A stretch of DNA of 23,302 nt, taken from Neelides folsomi (lineage: Eukaryota > Arthropoda > Collembola > Neelipleona > Neelidae). Shown one piece after another: positions 10,898-21,715 of this stretch; position 1 is the first letter of the stretch, and every line of letters begins with the position of its first letter. The position numbers and the translations under genes were made by a program. The notes below the pieces were generated by a model. That model was not told the DNA's origin, did not search any database, and saw nothing but the letters and a program-made list of their open reading frames with translations. The DNA is taken from the NCBI GenBank assembly GCA_034687125.1, contig JAQGBZ010000645.1, positions 1-23,302 on the forward strand, given 5' to 3'.

Positions 10898-12230
10898 AGG
10901 CAAAGAAAAAATCAAAAGAAAAGCAAAAAATTGGATTGCTTCGTTTATGTCAACTCTTGAACAGACAATATAATCATATTATTATTAAAATTTCCTAATA
11001 TTATTTTATATAAGTATTACTGATATTATATATCTAAAATTAATTAAAGAATAATGTTTTACATCAACAAAAAATTATAACTGTAATAGGTAATGGTTTG
11101 TTTAAAAGTTTATAAAGTTATAATACGAGCCCTCACTCACATTTATGTCTTATATTTTTATCATGTTTATAATTAAAAATATTGCCAAAATTGTTTTAAA
11201 TTATTTAACTTAATTAATTAAATATAATGTAATATTGCTAGTAATAGTAATTATGGGGCTGTTCATATGTTATGGATCCCAAACAAATTGGATCGGAATA
11301 AATAACTTTAACAAAATAACTCACGTTCTTATTAAAAAGTCCCCATGATTATCATTTATTTGCATTATTCAATGTTCGTGTATTTGTGTATCTATCGCCA
11401 TCATGTCATTTTTATTCGGCAATACTGTACCCTTAGATAAAGAATGAACGCTAGTGAGAAAAACTAAATGTTTACTCGATACTCGTTTAACAAATTTGAG
11501 ATTTTTTAACCTGCATTTTACATTGAAAAATCTATTCATTACTTGTTGAAATTAAATTTTAAATGTAATTGCTAAGGTTAAAGATGTTCGAATTTAAATA
11601 TTAAATTCATTAACAAACATAGATTAGATTAGCAATCACTAGAAGAATAAAGACGATTATGAATTAACTACAAAATTACAATGTTATGAAAATAATATGA
11701 ACAAATGGCTATCTTACTCCCTATTGGTACATCCACTTCGAGTAAACCAATAAAAAGCATTCATTTCATTTGAAATCCTACAAGCGAAAAGAATTTCTTT
11801 TGTTTTCCCTTCGCTCGCTGCTCCCTCGCCGCTCTCTGACAATCTGACAAAGACGATGAACGAAGTTGGCTCAGCTTACCATTTCTTGTTATTTACATTT
11901 ATTTAAACTAAATCTAAACTTAGAGACTCGGATTTGATGTTGACGTTTGGAGCGAAAAGAACAAAGACAGTTTCTTTCACAATTAACATTATTGTGCCTC
12001 TGCTCTGAATTGAATCATTCTGAAGCTCTCAAACTCACACTCGTTCTCGTTTGACCGTTGTAGATTGAGGATCTCTAAATTTTAACTCCTCTCATTTTAA
12101 CCTTTAGCACCTATATTAAACAAGAGTTAGATAATTTTATGTAATCAACTTCCGAGAATTCTTCGAGTTTACGCTCATTATTTACCCCTTAATTGTATTT
12201 ACCCAGGGTTAGGGGCTAAATCTGTAATCG
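10898..12230. other. Spacer between GTPase and NDC80 genes
   Basis: The left part is 3'UTR-like: an A-rich run at 10898-10930, then candidate poly(A) signals ATTAAA at 10984-10989 and AATAAA at 11297-11302. The centre is featureless AT-rich DNA. From about 11700 the composition changes, with CCAAT boxes and a GC-richer patch (11805-11865) that probably mark the NDC80 promoter and 5'UTR. No additional gene is seen. Confidence 0.55.
11723..11774 (+). promoter_or_regulatory. Possible NDC80 promoter: CCAAT pair and CHR-like site
   Basis: ATTGG (inverted CCAAT) is at 11723-11727, CCAAT at 11747-11751 and TTTGAA at 11769-11774. In vertebrates, CCAAT boxes bound by NF-Y together with a nearby CHR element (TTTGAA) drive G2/M genes. 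The arrangement lies about 460 bp before the NDC80 start codon. All three are short motifs that can arise by chance, so this is a weak call. Confidence 0.3.
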
Positions 12231-15200
12231 ATGGCCTCCAATATGGGTGGTAATGGGAAGGAGTCAAAGAGGGTGAGTAATAATCACTATCATAGCTTTA
12301 ACTATTAATTATTAACTATATATTTATAATTATATTATGTATGTTTCACCATTTTAAATAATTATATATAACTCAATGAGTACATGTGATAAATTAATAA
12401 TTAACATAAATGTAAATCATGATTTTATTTAAACCCTGTCTATTTTTCCAGGCCCGTCGGTCGTCGATTCTTGATCCTGTTGTCCAAAGGGAAGGAGTTC
12501 TCGACAGTACAAAATTCAAAGAACTCGTCCCACCCTCCGTTGTCATCAATGCTGGACGACATTCCCAGACATTGAGTCGAAGATCTTCATCCAACTTCCC
12601 TCCATTCCAAACTCCTTTGGATCCTCAGAAGAAAAAGATGACCAAAATCAACGAACTCCCTCCAAGGTGTTCGTCCATTCCAAGGATCAAACCAAATTCG
12701 TCCAGGAGAGCCACGGAACTTCCTTTACATGTCCCTAATTTGACTGCAATCAACAATGAAACGCCGTCTACAAGCAAAGGATTCTCCATCCGAGGGTAAT
12801 TAATATAAATTGATTTAACGTTCAAACAAAAAATCTTTAGTTTTGCAATTAAACCATTTACAAATAAATCATAAATTGTTGATTTTTTACATTAATTTTA
12901 TAATTATATAATTTAAAGTATTAGTGTTATTACTATTACTTATTGTTAATTGTTAATTCTTTTGTTAATACTAAATCATTTTAAAATTTCCAGAAGTCAA
13001 GCAAGTTCTGGAAGTACGAGAATGGGGATTTTGAAGAAATCAACTGGCCCAGCTGGCCCATCACAGCTCTCGAGGTCGACAATAAGACGATCAGTTTCAT
13101 CGGAATCGCTCTTGTTTTCTGGGACTACTCCGCTCCCATCGAGGACGATGTCAGTCGGGTAAAGATATTTTTTTTAATAATAAATTAACATCTAAATCAT
13201 ACATCATTATTATCATTCATATTCACTATCCTATTCAACAATTTTATTTTATTAGTTTGATTTATAATAAGTTTTATATTTAAAATAACTTTTTTGGAAA
13301 GTATTTAAATAATTGTTGTTTTCCAGCCGTGGGAAATCTCCCGGTCTTTCTCGTAATTGGTCATCCCAGGAATCTCTCACAACTTTGAATACGGGGATCA
13401 CAAAGAGTTTGAAACCGCCAAAGCCGAATGACAAGAAATCCCATGCCCCGATCGTCTCATACATCATTTCATTCTTGAGGGAACGAAAGTACGGCAAAGA
13501 ATTCACTGTCGTCTCATTCGGCCAGATCACTGTCAATGAATTTTACTCAATCTGCAAGGTTGGTCTCAATTTTAAAATGAATCAAAATTATATGATTATC
13601 TGTACCATGATTATTAGAAAATCTTATTATTAAATAATTTTAGAAAAGACGTTAAATGATAATTATATATTTATAGTATATTTGCTCATTCGTGTTGGGG
13701 TCAACATTCTTTGGTCCAAAGGACGACTCGATCGCTAAGATTATGGAAGCGGCTATACTATTGAAGTATCCATTGCAATTAACAAAAAATCAACTCAAGT
13801 CACGTAATAATACTTAAACTTGAATAATTTTAAATGATGTTAGACGTTTGTTAAATAAAATTTAATTGGAATTTAATAAAATTTAATTAACTCCAATTAA
13901 CAATATGTATTTGTATATTATGTAGTTATCGATTAAAGATGATGTATTTTTTTCGATTCTTTTATAGCGACAATTGCCGGGTCGTGGCCAGCAGTCATCA
14001 CATTTCTCGCCTGGTTGTGCTGTCGCATTGAAACCATTGACGAACCAACGACCAAAAATGAATTTATCCCACGAAGGGAACAATATGTCGGAGAGGTCAG
14101 TTTCGTTTATTTTACTAACATTTTGTTTTTACATATTTAATGTTTTATTCATTCTATGGCTCGTTTATTATAAATAAGTTGATTTTCTTTATTAATGATT
14201 GGATTGTATTTTTACCATTTCAGTGTCTTTTGAAGTCATTAAAGAATCTCTTTTTTGAAACCGTTGCTCCCACCCGTTCTTTTGAAGAAGCACTGGAAGT
14301 CGAATACAACGAGTTTAAAAAGGAAATAGGTAATATTCATTAGCAATATTTAAAATATTTAAAAAACAATTAGTAACCGTTTGGCGCAAAAGATGAATGA
14401 TTTAAATAAAAGGCAATAATTAAAATTTATAATTTTATTTTAGCTGGTGAGTTCATCCCGCCCACGGAAATGAATCTGGAGGAAATGAAGACCATTTTGA
14501 AGGAAAAGAAGGAAAAACTTGAGGAGTTGAACCAAATTGCTGATCCTCGTCAGGTAAGAGTAAATAAACTAAAGTCGATGTCATTAATTTCCTCTTAAAT
14601 TCATAAATTGATATATTGATTCTTTTATAGGAGATTTTGGATAAGATCAAAGACACAAAAGAAAAAGCTGAAGCAAGTCGTCAGAGGAAGGCGGAAATTC
14701 TTGAGCAGATTCGTCGGCTTACGGACAAAACTGGACAAATCTCAAGAAGGAATCTTTTGGGTTAGAAACACATTTATTACATATGAATTTTATAAATTAA
14801 AACATCTGTGTAGATTTATGTATGATAATTGTGGTAATTAAAATAATTATTATTTTATTCATTACAGAGAAAAAAATCCAGGCTGTGGCCACTGAAGTTG
14901 GCTACTACAAGAATAAATTATCTGTTCAGGTCATGACGAGCGAGGAAGCCAAACGGATGCAGGAAGAGGCTCTGAAGATCAAACGCGAATGTGATTCGGT
15001 CGAGGAACTCATCCATTCTTTGGAAAATCGCTACCAAAATAAACAGACTGTTCTTAAGAATCATTTAAGCAGGGTGAGCTGATTTAATGTTAATGTTAAT
15101 TAACTCTAACTACCCTAATTTTTAATTTTTATCTCTTGTATGATAAGATTAACTTAACATTAAATAATTTTAAATTTAATAATGATTGTGATTACTTGAT

Positions 15201-16522
15201 AATGATTTTTTAAATAATTTTAGTATGCTGCCATTTTCAAAGACTTTGCTGTGGTTGAGGAATATAATGACAAAGTTCGACAGCTCAATTTCAAACATGT
15301 CATTCCTGTCAATCCGTACAATGTGAAGGAGCTCAAAACTTGGCTTCCGGTAATTTCTCAAATTATTATTAATAATTAAAAAAATATTTTAGAAATGAGG
15401 TTGTTATTTATGTGAAATTAATAATTATTTTGGATAATCATGATTAAAATTAGTAATTATATGAATTCTAATTGACTTGTTTGTTTTTGTATAGAAAGCA
15501 AAGAAAAATTTGCTCTCATGCATGAAGAACATTGAAGAGATGAAAACTCAAATTTCACTCGAACGTGAAAAGTTTGATCGTGTGCAGCGGAAAGGAAAGG
15601 AAGTTTTTGATCAAAAGAATGAAGAACTTCGGCAGATCCAACAATCCATTCAACAATTCCAACAAGATTTTAGCATCAAAATGGAACAAATTCAATTCGA
15701 GGTGATTAATCATTTTCATTTGAATCTTTCAAATACTATTATCTAAAGCCTACGATTAGTTTCATTCTAATGTTTATTGTATTTGTATCTTATTAATTGT
15801 ATAACAATTGCATTAAATATTATTTATTAATGTCGATTAGACTTGAAGAGTAAATATTTCATGTACTTTTAGCATGATGAATTCGATTCCGATCTTTCTC
15901 AAGCTGAGAAGCAATTGGAAACTCTGAAGACCGAAGTTGAACTTGACAAGCAAGAACAAGAGAAATTAATGCAGGAGAAAATTGAAGCCCAAAAGAAGTA
16001 AAAAGATAATTTATATAGTTTAATGGATAAAAAAATATAAACGAATTTTTATTTAAATATTTCGTCTCTACATGTAATGGGTGGTTTGATCATCTATGAA
16101 TTATTTATGTTTGTTCATAAATATTTTTTTCTTTTAAGACTTGAAGAAGCTGAAAAAGTTGAAAGGGAATGGCGGCTCTTAAGAGATAAACAGTTCGTGG
16201 AATCATTGAAGGCCAGAGGCGAGGAATTTTATTTGGAGAGGGTAAGAAAAATATTAACTAATTAATTTTTTATTGGTTCTTGTCCAGCCTTATATACAAT
16301 ATAAGTAATATTAAAGTAAACTCTTAATTCACAAAAAAGACATTTTCGATTTAATTAACTGGTAGTAAAATATGCGTTCATGGTTGACTATTTATGATTT
16401 AGTTGATGGAGTTGTACGTGCTTGTTCATCAAAGAGATCTTGGTATAGCTGCCGCAGAAGCCGCTTCTGGAGTTGTAGAAGGAGCTGTAAAAAATGAAAG
16501 AGAGGAACCACCAAATGAATGA
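12231..16522 (+). CDS. NDC80: Kinetochore protein NDC80/HEC1
   Basis: Fifteen exons: 12231-12272, 12452-12795, 12994-13158, 13327-13558, 13677-13803, 13968-14095, 14224-14329, 14444-14553, 14631-14760, 14868-15073, 15224-15349, 15495-15701, 15873-15997, 16139-16241, 16403-16522. They total 2271 nt (756 aa plus TGA), every junction keeps frame, and an in-frame TAA lies two codons before the ATG. Residues 1-221 are a basic, Ser-rich disordered tail. Residues about 222-346 form the calponin-homology domain that binds microtubules (IVSYIISFLRERKYG; TIAGSWPAVITFLAWL, matching the HTWPHIVAALVWLID region of human HEC1). Residues 347-756 are predominantly coiled coil, pairing with NUF2 in the NDC80 complex of the outer kinetochore. 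Human HEC1 is 642 aa; the excess is mostly in the N-terminal tail. The last exon ends in an Ala-rich then acidic segment. Identification is firm; exact ends of the smallest exons are inferred from splice consensus. Confidence 0.93.
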
Positions 16523-16769
16523 AATTTCAACCATTTAATCACTAATATATTTCCATCCAAGTTTCATTATATGTAAACCAATGTGCATTTCTAATAGTTT
16601 AAACAAATTTACAAACTAGATTTAGTTCAGTTAATTACAATTACTTAATGCTTACTGTAGATTTAAGATAATTAAAATTAACTTTATTACAATGTCAATA
16701 TTCTATTTTACTTCAAACTAAATGTATTTTGCATTAATATCCTATATCAATTTAAACATTTATATTCTA

Positions 16770-16775
16770 AATAAA
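16770..16775 (+). terminator. NDC80: Candidate NDC80 poly(A) signal AATAAA
   Basis: Canonical hexamer 250 nt downstream of the NDC80 stop codon. In DNA this AT-rich the hexamer is frequent, so cleavage here is plausible rather than shown. Confidence 0.4.
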
Positions 16776-16910
16776 AATTCATTATAAATAATATTCCATG
16801 TTCTTTTAATATTAAACATCAAAGATTGTATATATCCATTAATTGTAGAATCATCCTAGGATTGTGCAAAATTACTATACACTAATTATATTTAGGTAAT
16901 CACATTTTTA

Positions 16911-16928
16911 CATACACAATTGTGTATG
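16911..16928. repeat. 18-bp perfect palindrome
   Basis: CATACACAATTGTGTATG is its own reverse complement and contains a central CAATTG. It may be a dimeric protein-binding site or chance. Confidence 0.6.
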
Positions 16929-17117
16929 AAGGTATAATATGTAAAATTCACGGTTCAAAGTGCGAAAACAACTCGTGCCACTGCACTATGAAATACCATA
17001 ATCATAATGGATTCTTGAAGGAATTCAAGGAATACGAAATTACATTCATAGGTATGTTTATTTAAACTTTAACACAAAATAACTTTTATACAATACAATT
17101 CGGGTTGTGAGAAAACG

Positions 17118-17153
17118 TTATCTAAGTTCATCATCAATGATGAACCTAGATAA
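17118..17153. repeat. Hairpin with 17-bp stem and 2-nt loop
   Basis: The left arm TTATCTAAGTTCATCAT (17118-17134) pairs with 17137-17153 with one mismatch. The spacing (CA) is too short for a normal RNA loop, so the structure is better read as a DNA palindrome, perhaps a relic of a small inverted-repeat element. Confidence 0.65.
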
Positions 17154-17255
17154 TAATTCAATAATTCTTAATACAATGATTCATCATTTATACTGTTATA
17201 TTATATGAATTACATTGTAATTTGTATGTGCAATCAATTATAAAATACCTATGTA

Positions 17256-17823
17256 CAGGGAGGGCCATAAGTATCTTTGTTTTTTTTAATCGGCTCGTAT
17301 CTCTTTTAATCTTTAACCAATTTTTCTAAGATTTGGTAATGGTAATGCTTATATATTATATAATATATTCAGTAACATTATTTTGTCACTTGAGCTCCAT
17401 CAGCTTCTAGGCAGCGTTGCAAACGCAAACAAATAACAGCTTCACATCCACGTTTGCACATAGCAACCTGAATTTCTGCAAACGCTTCGACTATTCCAGC
17501 TTGATTTCAGCAATTGTTGATGGATTCTTGGCGTAAACCTTGGTTTTGACAAAACCCCATAAAAAGAAGTCCAAGAGAGTGAGATCTGGAGAGCGTCGTT
17601 GCCATTGAAAAGCGCCTCGTCGAGCCCCGTCCTATCCATTGCGTTCCAAAGTTCGCGCTTTCTCAAAGAAAGGTTGTCGTTTATTTACGCTTTGACCAAA
17701 TCAGTTTTTAGTTTGCTTCATAGATACATTTAACATAAATCGCCGATGTTTAAAGATTTTTATCTTTAATCACATTAAAATGGTTGCCCATTAAAAAAAT
17801 AAAGATACTTATGGCCCTCCCTG
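17256..17823 (-). mobile_element. Decayed, internally deleted Tc1/mariner element
   Basis: Terminal inverted repeats of about 34 bp begin CAGGGAGGGCCATAAGTATC at the left and are mirrored at the right end with only one or two differences. The element is flanked on both sides by TA (17254-17255 and 17824-17825), the target duplication of Tc1/mariner elements. The 568-bp interior keeps only the C-terminal part of a transposase on the minus strand. The N-terminal DNA-binding region and first catalytic aspartates are missing, so it is a non-autonomous relic. It is inserted about 450 bp upstream of the VWA gene start codon. Confidence 0.9.
17380..17660 (-). pseudogene. Transposase C-terminal remnant (Tc1/mariner)
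   Basis: Reading the minus strand gives WIGRGSTRRF, then after a one-base shift in a T run RRSPDLTLLDFFLWGFVKTK and VYAKNPSTIAEIKLE. After another frameshift it gives IVEAFAEIQVAMCKRGCEAV and ends QVTK with a stop. SPDLTxLDFFLWG is the conserved block around the third catalytic aspartate in this superfamily. At least two frameshifts and loss of the N-terminal half make it inactive. Confidence 0.88.
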
Positions 17824-18277
17824 TATACCTAATATACCTACTACAAATACATGTAAAAAATGTAAATTTACATTTTTATTTATACATTTCATACAACTAC
17901 ATAGCTTATTAGTACTGGGTATTTTATTATCGACGTTGAGGATATTATTAACATTATGTTTTATGTTGTTTGTCGTTTCCCATTTTCTTCCCTGTCAAGA
18001 GAGCCAAGCTAGCTATTTAAATACCTTACCTCTTATCTCCTAATATAATCAAAATCAACGATCGGCAATCATTTGAATCATTGAATACTTATTAACGAGT
18101 TTGAATAACATCTAATTGAATATTGAAGAAGTGAAGTGCAGTAGATTAAGACGATTAGCTGAATTCTCTTAACTTGAGTTCAGCTAGTCGATTCAATTAA
18201 AGCTTTCATTTTCCCTTTAATATATTAATTTAATGGTTTAACTTAGGGCTTTATAACATTGTTTAATATTCTTCAAA
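17824..18277 (+). promoter_or_regulatory. Upstream region of the VWA gene, possible TATA box
   Basis: AT-rich sequence with a 22-bp perfect palindrome at 17856-17877 centred on AAATTT. TATTTAAATA at 18014-18023 is a possible TATA element; transcription would then begin near 18045-18055 and leave a 5'UTR of about 225 nt. No other gene is seen in this stretch. Confidence 0.35.
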
Positions 18278-20307
18278 ATGCTTTTACAATACAACGGAGG
18301 GAGAAATAATTCAAGCTCGGGGAATCAAATGATGAGCCAAGTGACAGTCCAAGCAGTTGTTCCCATCCAAGGAGCTCAACAACAAAACCGATCGGAAGTG
18401 TCTGTGTACATTGCGATTGACACCAGTGGGAGCATGGGCGGAGAGAAGATCGACCAAGTGTGCGAATCATTGAGGCAAATCATCGATAAAGCTCCACACT
18501 TTGTAAGATTCGTTGTCAGATCTTTCAATTCAGAGATCAAAATGCTGGTGATGAAGAAAAAGAAGTATTTGGACGTTGATCGCCTCGTGAAGGACCTGAA
18601 GACAGGCGTTGGCGGAAATACGTCTTTGTACGACGCATGGGGCCAAACCATTGAGAAAATTCCAATCAGTGGTAAATTCAATTTATAGGTTAATTTATAT
18701 TTTAATGTTTATTTATGTTATATTTAAAAATTGAATGTGATTAGTTAAATAAAATATTCCCGGTTTTTAATTTATAAAGCTTCTAAACTGGACTTGGCCC
18801 ACATCATCATCTTCACGGACGGAGGAGACAATGCCTCGAAAACATTCGATCTTATGTCGGTCATGAAATTGACGAATGAAAAGCTCAAGAATAAATTCCA
18901 TTTCACGTTCGTCCAAGCTGGGAATTATTCCACTCATGTTGTGGATTATGTAAAGGCAAATGGGAAAAAAGGTCGCTGTAAGGCGTTCAATGTTGAGGAC
19001 TCATCTCAAGGCATACGATTTGTAAGTTTACTATATTTCCTTATCTTCATTATTTATTACTTTTGGTTTATTCTTAACCATTTACTTAACTTTATAAACA
19101 TGTTGACTATTGAGTTTTTGTTTATTCTTTCAATGTAATTAAATGTTGTTCTGCTTGTTCTCCTTAAATCCTAATCCATTTCTATTTCTAGGCCTTTAAA
19201 AAAATTCAAGAGCAATTGGCTGTGACATTTGAAATGAAATTGACGGCTGATGGAAATGGAGGATTCACGGCCCAAGTTGACGCAAGTAACGTCTCAAGAG
19301 GACGAAGGGGAAACGTAACTTCAAACCAACTCTCCATGACAGCCCAAGTGGGGAATGGAAACGAAGGAAATGGTGGACCATTTGTTCCAAACATTGTTGG
19401 AGTCCAAAATGGGCAATTGAGCATTGAAGACGGTAAAAGAGGAGGAGGGCACAGAGGACGTGGAGGCCAAAGAGGTCGCGGGAACAGGGGAACGAATGGG
19501 AACCAAGGACGACCTTACAACGGATCAAACAATGGGAATTCAACAAATGGCCAACAGCAAGGAAACCAAGGTTTCAACAAAGGTCGCGGTGGCAACAGTC
19601 GAGGTGGAAACGGTGGCAACGGTCGAGGTGGTAACAGTGGCCACGGTCGTGGTGGCAACCAACGAGGTGGAAACGGAGGTGGAAATAACCAAAACAGGAA
19701 CGGTGGAAACGCGGGAATTAATATCCCAAACCAGGGAAATTCAAATCAAACAATTGCTTTCACTCAAAGTAATCAGAATCAGAACCAAATGGCATCGTTC
19801 AACAACTTAAATGTGAACAATTTGTCCGGGAACTCTACAGTTATTGGGATGGGAGCGAACGGAATTACGGGAAATGTTTTTATGGCAAATTCCAATCCGA
19901 CATCGTTTCAGCGTCCAACTTCTTTGTCTTTGGGGATTCAAGGAACTGACTCGGCTGGACGAAGAGCCCAAATGGGAACTATCATGACGTCAGATGGACG
20001 TGGAGGGAGTTCAACAATTGTGGGAATGGGAACTGGTGGGAATATCCAAACTACTCAGATTCAAACAGGGAATTATGCAACTCAGGGGTCAAATCGGTCA
20101 AACATTGTGCATGTTATCAACCCATCTCCACCTCGTCCAATTCAACGTGTCAATCCAGGGGCTTATGTGACTGAAATCTTCGATGCGCCTTCAACTGGCG
20201 CAAATCAAAACTCTGTGAACCGAATGAATGAAAACAGTTCCAATGCAAAGGTTCAATGGGAAGCAAATGAGGCTATAAAGGGAAAGGGAAATTGTGTTAT
20301 TACTTGA
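18278..20307 (+). CDS. VWA-domain protein with RGG-rich segment and CaaX-like C-terminus
   Basis: Three exons, 18278-18671, 18780-19021 and 19192-20307, joined in phase, give 583 aa ending at TGA 20305-20307. A VWA domain spans about residues 41-225 with a complete metal-ion-dependent adhesion site: DTSGS (D48, S50, S52), T115 in GGNTSLYDAW and D145 in IIIFTDGGDN. Residues about 294-386 are RGG/GR and Asn-Gly repeats (GHRGRGGQRGRGNRG, GGNGRGGNSGHGRGG), a composition typical of RNA-binding and condensate-forming segments and of arginine methylation sites. The last four residues, CVIT, after KGKGN, fit a CaaX prenylation box. There is no signal peptide or membrane helix, so it is probably cytosolic, possibly membrane-tethered by a lipid. 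I do not recognise this architecture as a named family. The gene could be lineage-specific. Confidence 0.85.
19436..19711 (+). repeat. RGG/Asn-Gly coding repeat in VWA gene
   Basis: Degenerate repeats of GGTCGAGGTGGTAAC-type units encode GRGGNSRGGNGGN-like peptides. The same stretch is open in the +1 frame as a Glu/Val/Thr-rich ORF (19424-19810), which is a by-product of the repeat and not a second gene. Confidence 0.8.
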
Positions 20308-20872
20308 AATTTCAACAAAATTATCATCTCATCTAATGGAATCGAATTAACTGGAAATCAACAAATGGTGAACTCAACTAACAATCTTAAGATATTGGAG
20401 GTTATACATAAAATAAGTGTACTTTAATAATTATTAAATAATAATAACAATATGGTGTACAAGATAGGAATATAAATTTAAGACAAAAATTAAATATAAA
20501 ACTTTAACATTTAAAATTATACCATTCATTCATAATGATAATGATGCTGTATTATATAAATATAACTACCTAACTACATATTTATATACTATGCCCAAAA
20601 TTATTTTTGATAACATTTTTGTAACAATTTCTGGGTAAATAAATAACATTGTAACATAATAATTGCTGAAGACTAATTATTGATTTGCCATAACTTCCAT
20701 CTGCAATTTATTGTTGTCAAATTATTTTAGCATCAATTAGTTTAGTAAATAAGCATCGTAACATAACCAAAATATCACAGTTAAATCAAAGACTAACAAA
20801 TAAACTAATGTCTATTAAGTAAATACTATACTATGAGTTACATATATTTTACAGCTTTACTGGTATGATATA
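20308..20872 (+). other. VWA gene 3'UTR and AT-rich spacer
   Basis: A candidate poly(A) signal AATAAA lies at 20638-20643, about 330 nt after the stop. The remaining sequence is AT-rich with no coding potential, up to the MITE at 20873. Confidence 0.55.
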
Positions 20873-21129
20873 CTCCTTGAGACAGAAATAGAAAGGGAAA
20901 TCTTGGTTTGGGCTTCCTTCCTTTAATTTAAATTAGATTTTATTTTATAACACGACTGAATGTTTTAATTAGAATTACATATTATTAAAATATAAATGAA
21001 ATATATAAATGAAAAGATCTCTTAGTCAATTTAATGAATTAAAAAGTTAATAGAAAAAAGGTTTTAAGCGAGACAAAAAGAAATGCAAGCTCAAACCAAG
21101 ATTTCCCTTTCTATTTCTGTCTCAGGGAG
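20873..21129. mobile_element. 257-bp MITE with 43-bp terminal inverted repeats
   Basis: The left arm (20873-20915) starts CTCCTTGAGACAGAAATAGA, and the right arm (21087-21129) is its reverse complement with two mismatches in 43 bp. TA dinucleotides flank both ends (20871-20872 and 21130-21131), which points to Tc1/mariner-type mobilisation. The 170-bp interior is AT-rich and has no ORF, so the element could only move with a transposase supplied elsewhere. Its ends differ from those of the mariner relic at 17256-17823, so it belongs to another family. Confidence 0.9.
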
Positions 21130-21715
21130 TAATTAAATAATAATTTTTAAGTATTCTTAGTTTTAAAAATTGCTAGAAATACTCTACAAAATCCAAAATT
21201 CAATAATTAAAATGACAGATCCTAAAAATTGTAAAAATATCATTATTATAAAAGCAAATTTTACGTGGGATTGCAATTTCACAGATCTTTCTTCGTCTTT
21301 TTTATTCAAATCTAGTAAAGCTTCATAAGCCGTTCAATTTTGTGAATTAGTGTTAGTTTTTATCCGAGTTTTTGGTTAGAACGATAATGGGCTTTAAAGC
21401 GGTCAAGTTTTATCTTTACATTATCCAAACTTGAGTGATTGTTATGTTGAGTTATACAAATGGTATCCTATTTATGACATTTATCCCCAATTTCATATAT
21501 CCCACTAACGGCTGTAAGATCGGGGCTCCAATTTCAAATCAACACGCGAGTGAGTGTGTAAAAAAGTAAAAGTAAAAATAAATAATAAAATAAATATATA
21601 ATAAAAGTTAAAATTGTAATTATTTAATATCATGTGCTTTTGATTTTGTTTTACTCCTTAATCATTTAATTTACATTCATTTGTTTTATTTAAATTTTAC
21701 TGACAAGAGACGAGA
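21130..21715 (+). other. Spacer and probable 5'UTR/promoter of SRFBP1-like gene
   Basis: AT-rich sequence; a T-rich and less AT-biased patch at 21270-21560 may include the transcription start. A short upstream ORF of 13 codons starts at about 21387. No core promoter element is clear. Confidence 0.35.

Larger units (their letters stand above)
16523..17255. other. NDC80 3'UTR and AT-rich spacer
   Basis: A poly(A) signal candidate AATAAA is at 16770-16775, about 250 nt after the stop. The rest is AT-rich with an 18-bp perfect palindrome at 16911-16928 and a near-perfect hairpin at 17118-17153. No ORF with a recognisable domain is present. Confidence 0.6.

Noticed and set aside
17442..17666. 74-codon minus-strand ORF as an independent gene
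   Set aside because: It lies in the mariner relic and mixes frames across the decayed transposase; the conserved SPDLT block is in a neighbouring frame.
19424..19810. 128-codon + strand ORF overlapping the VWA gene
   Set aside because: It is the +1 frame of the RGG repeat and shows only repeat-derived Glu/Val/Thr composition.
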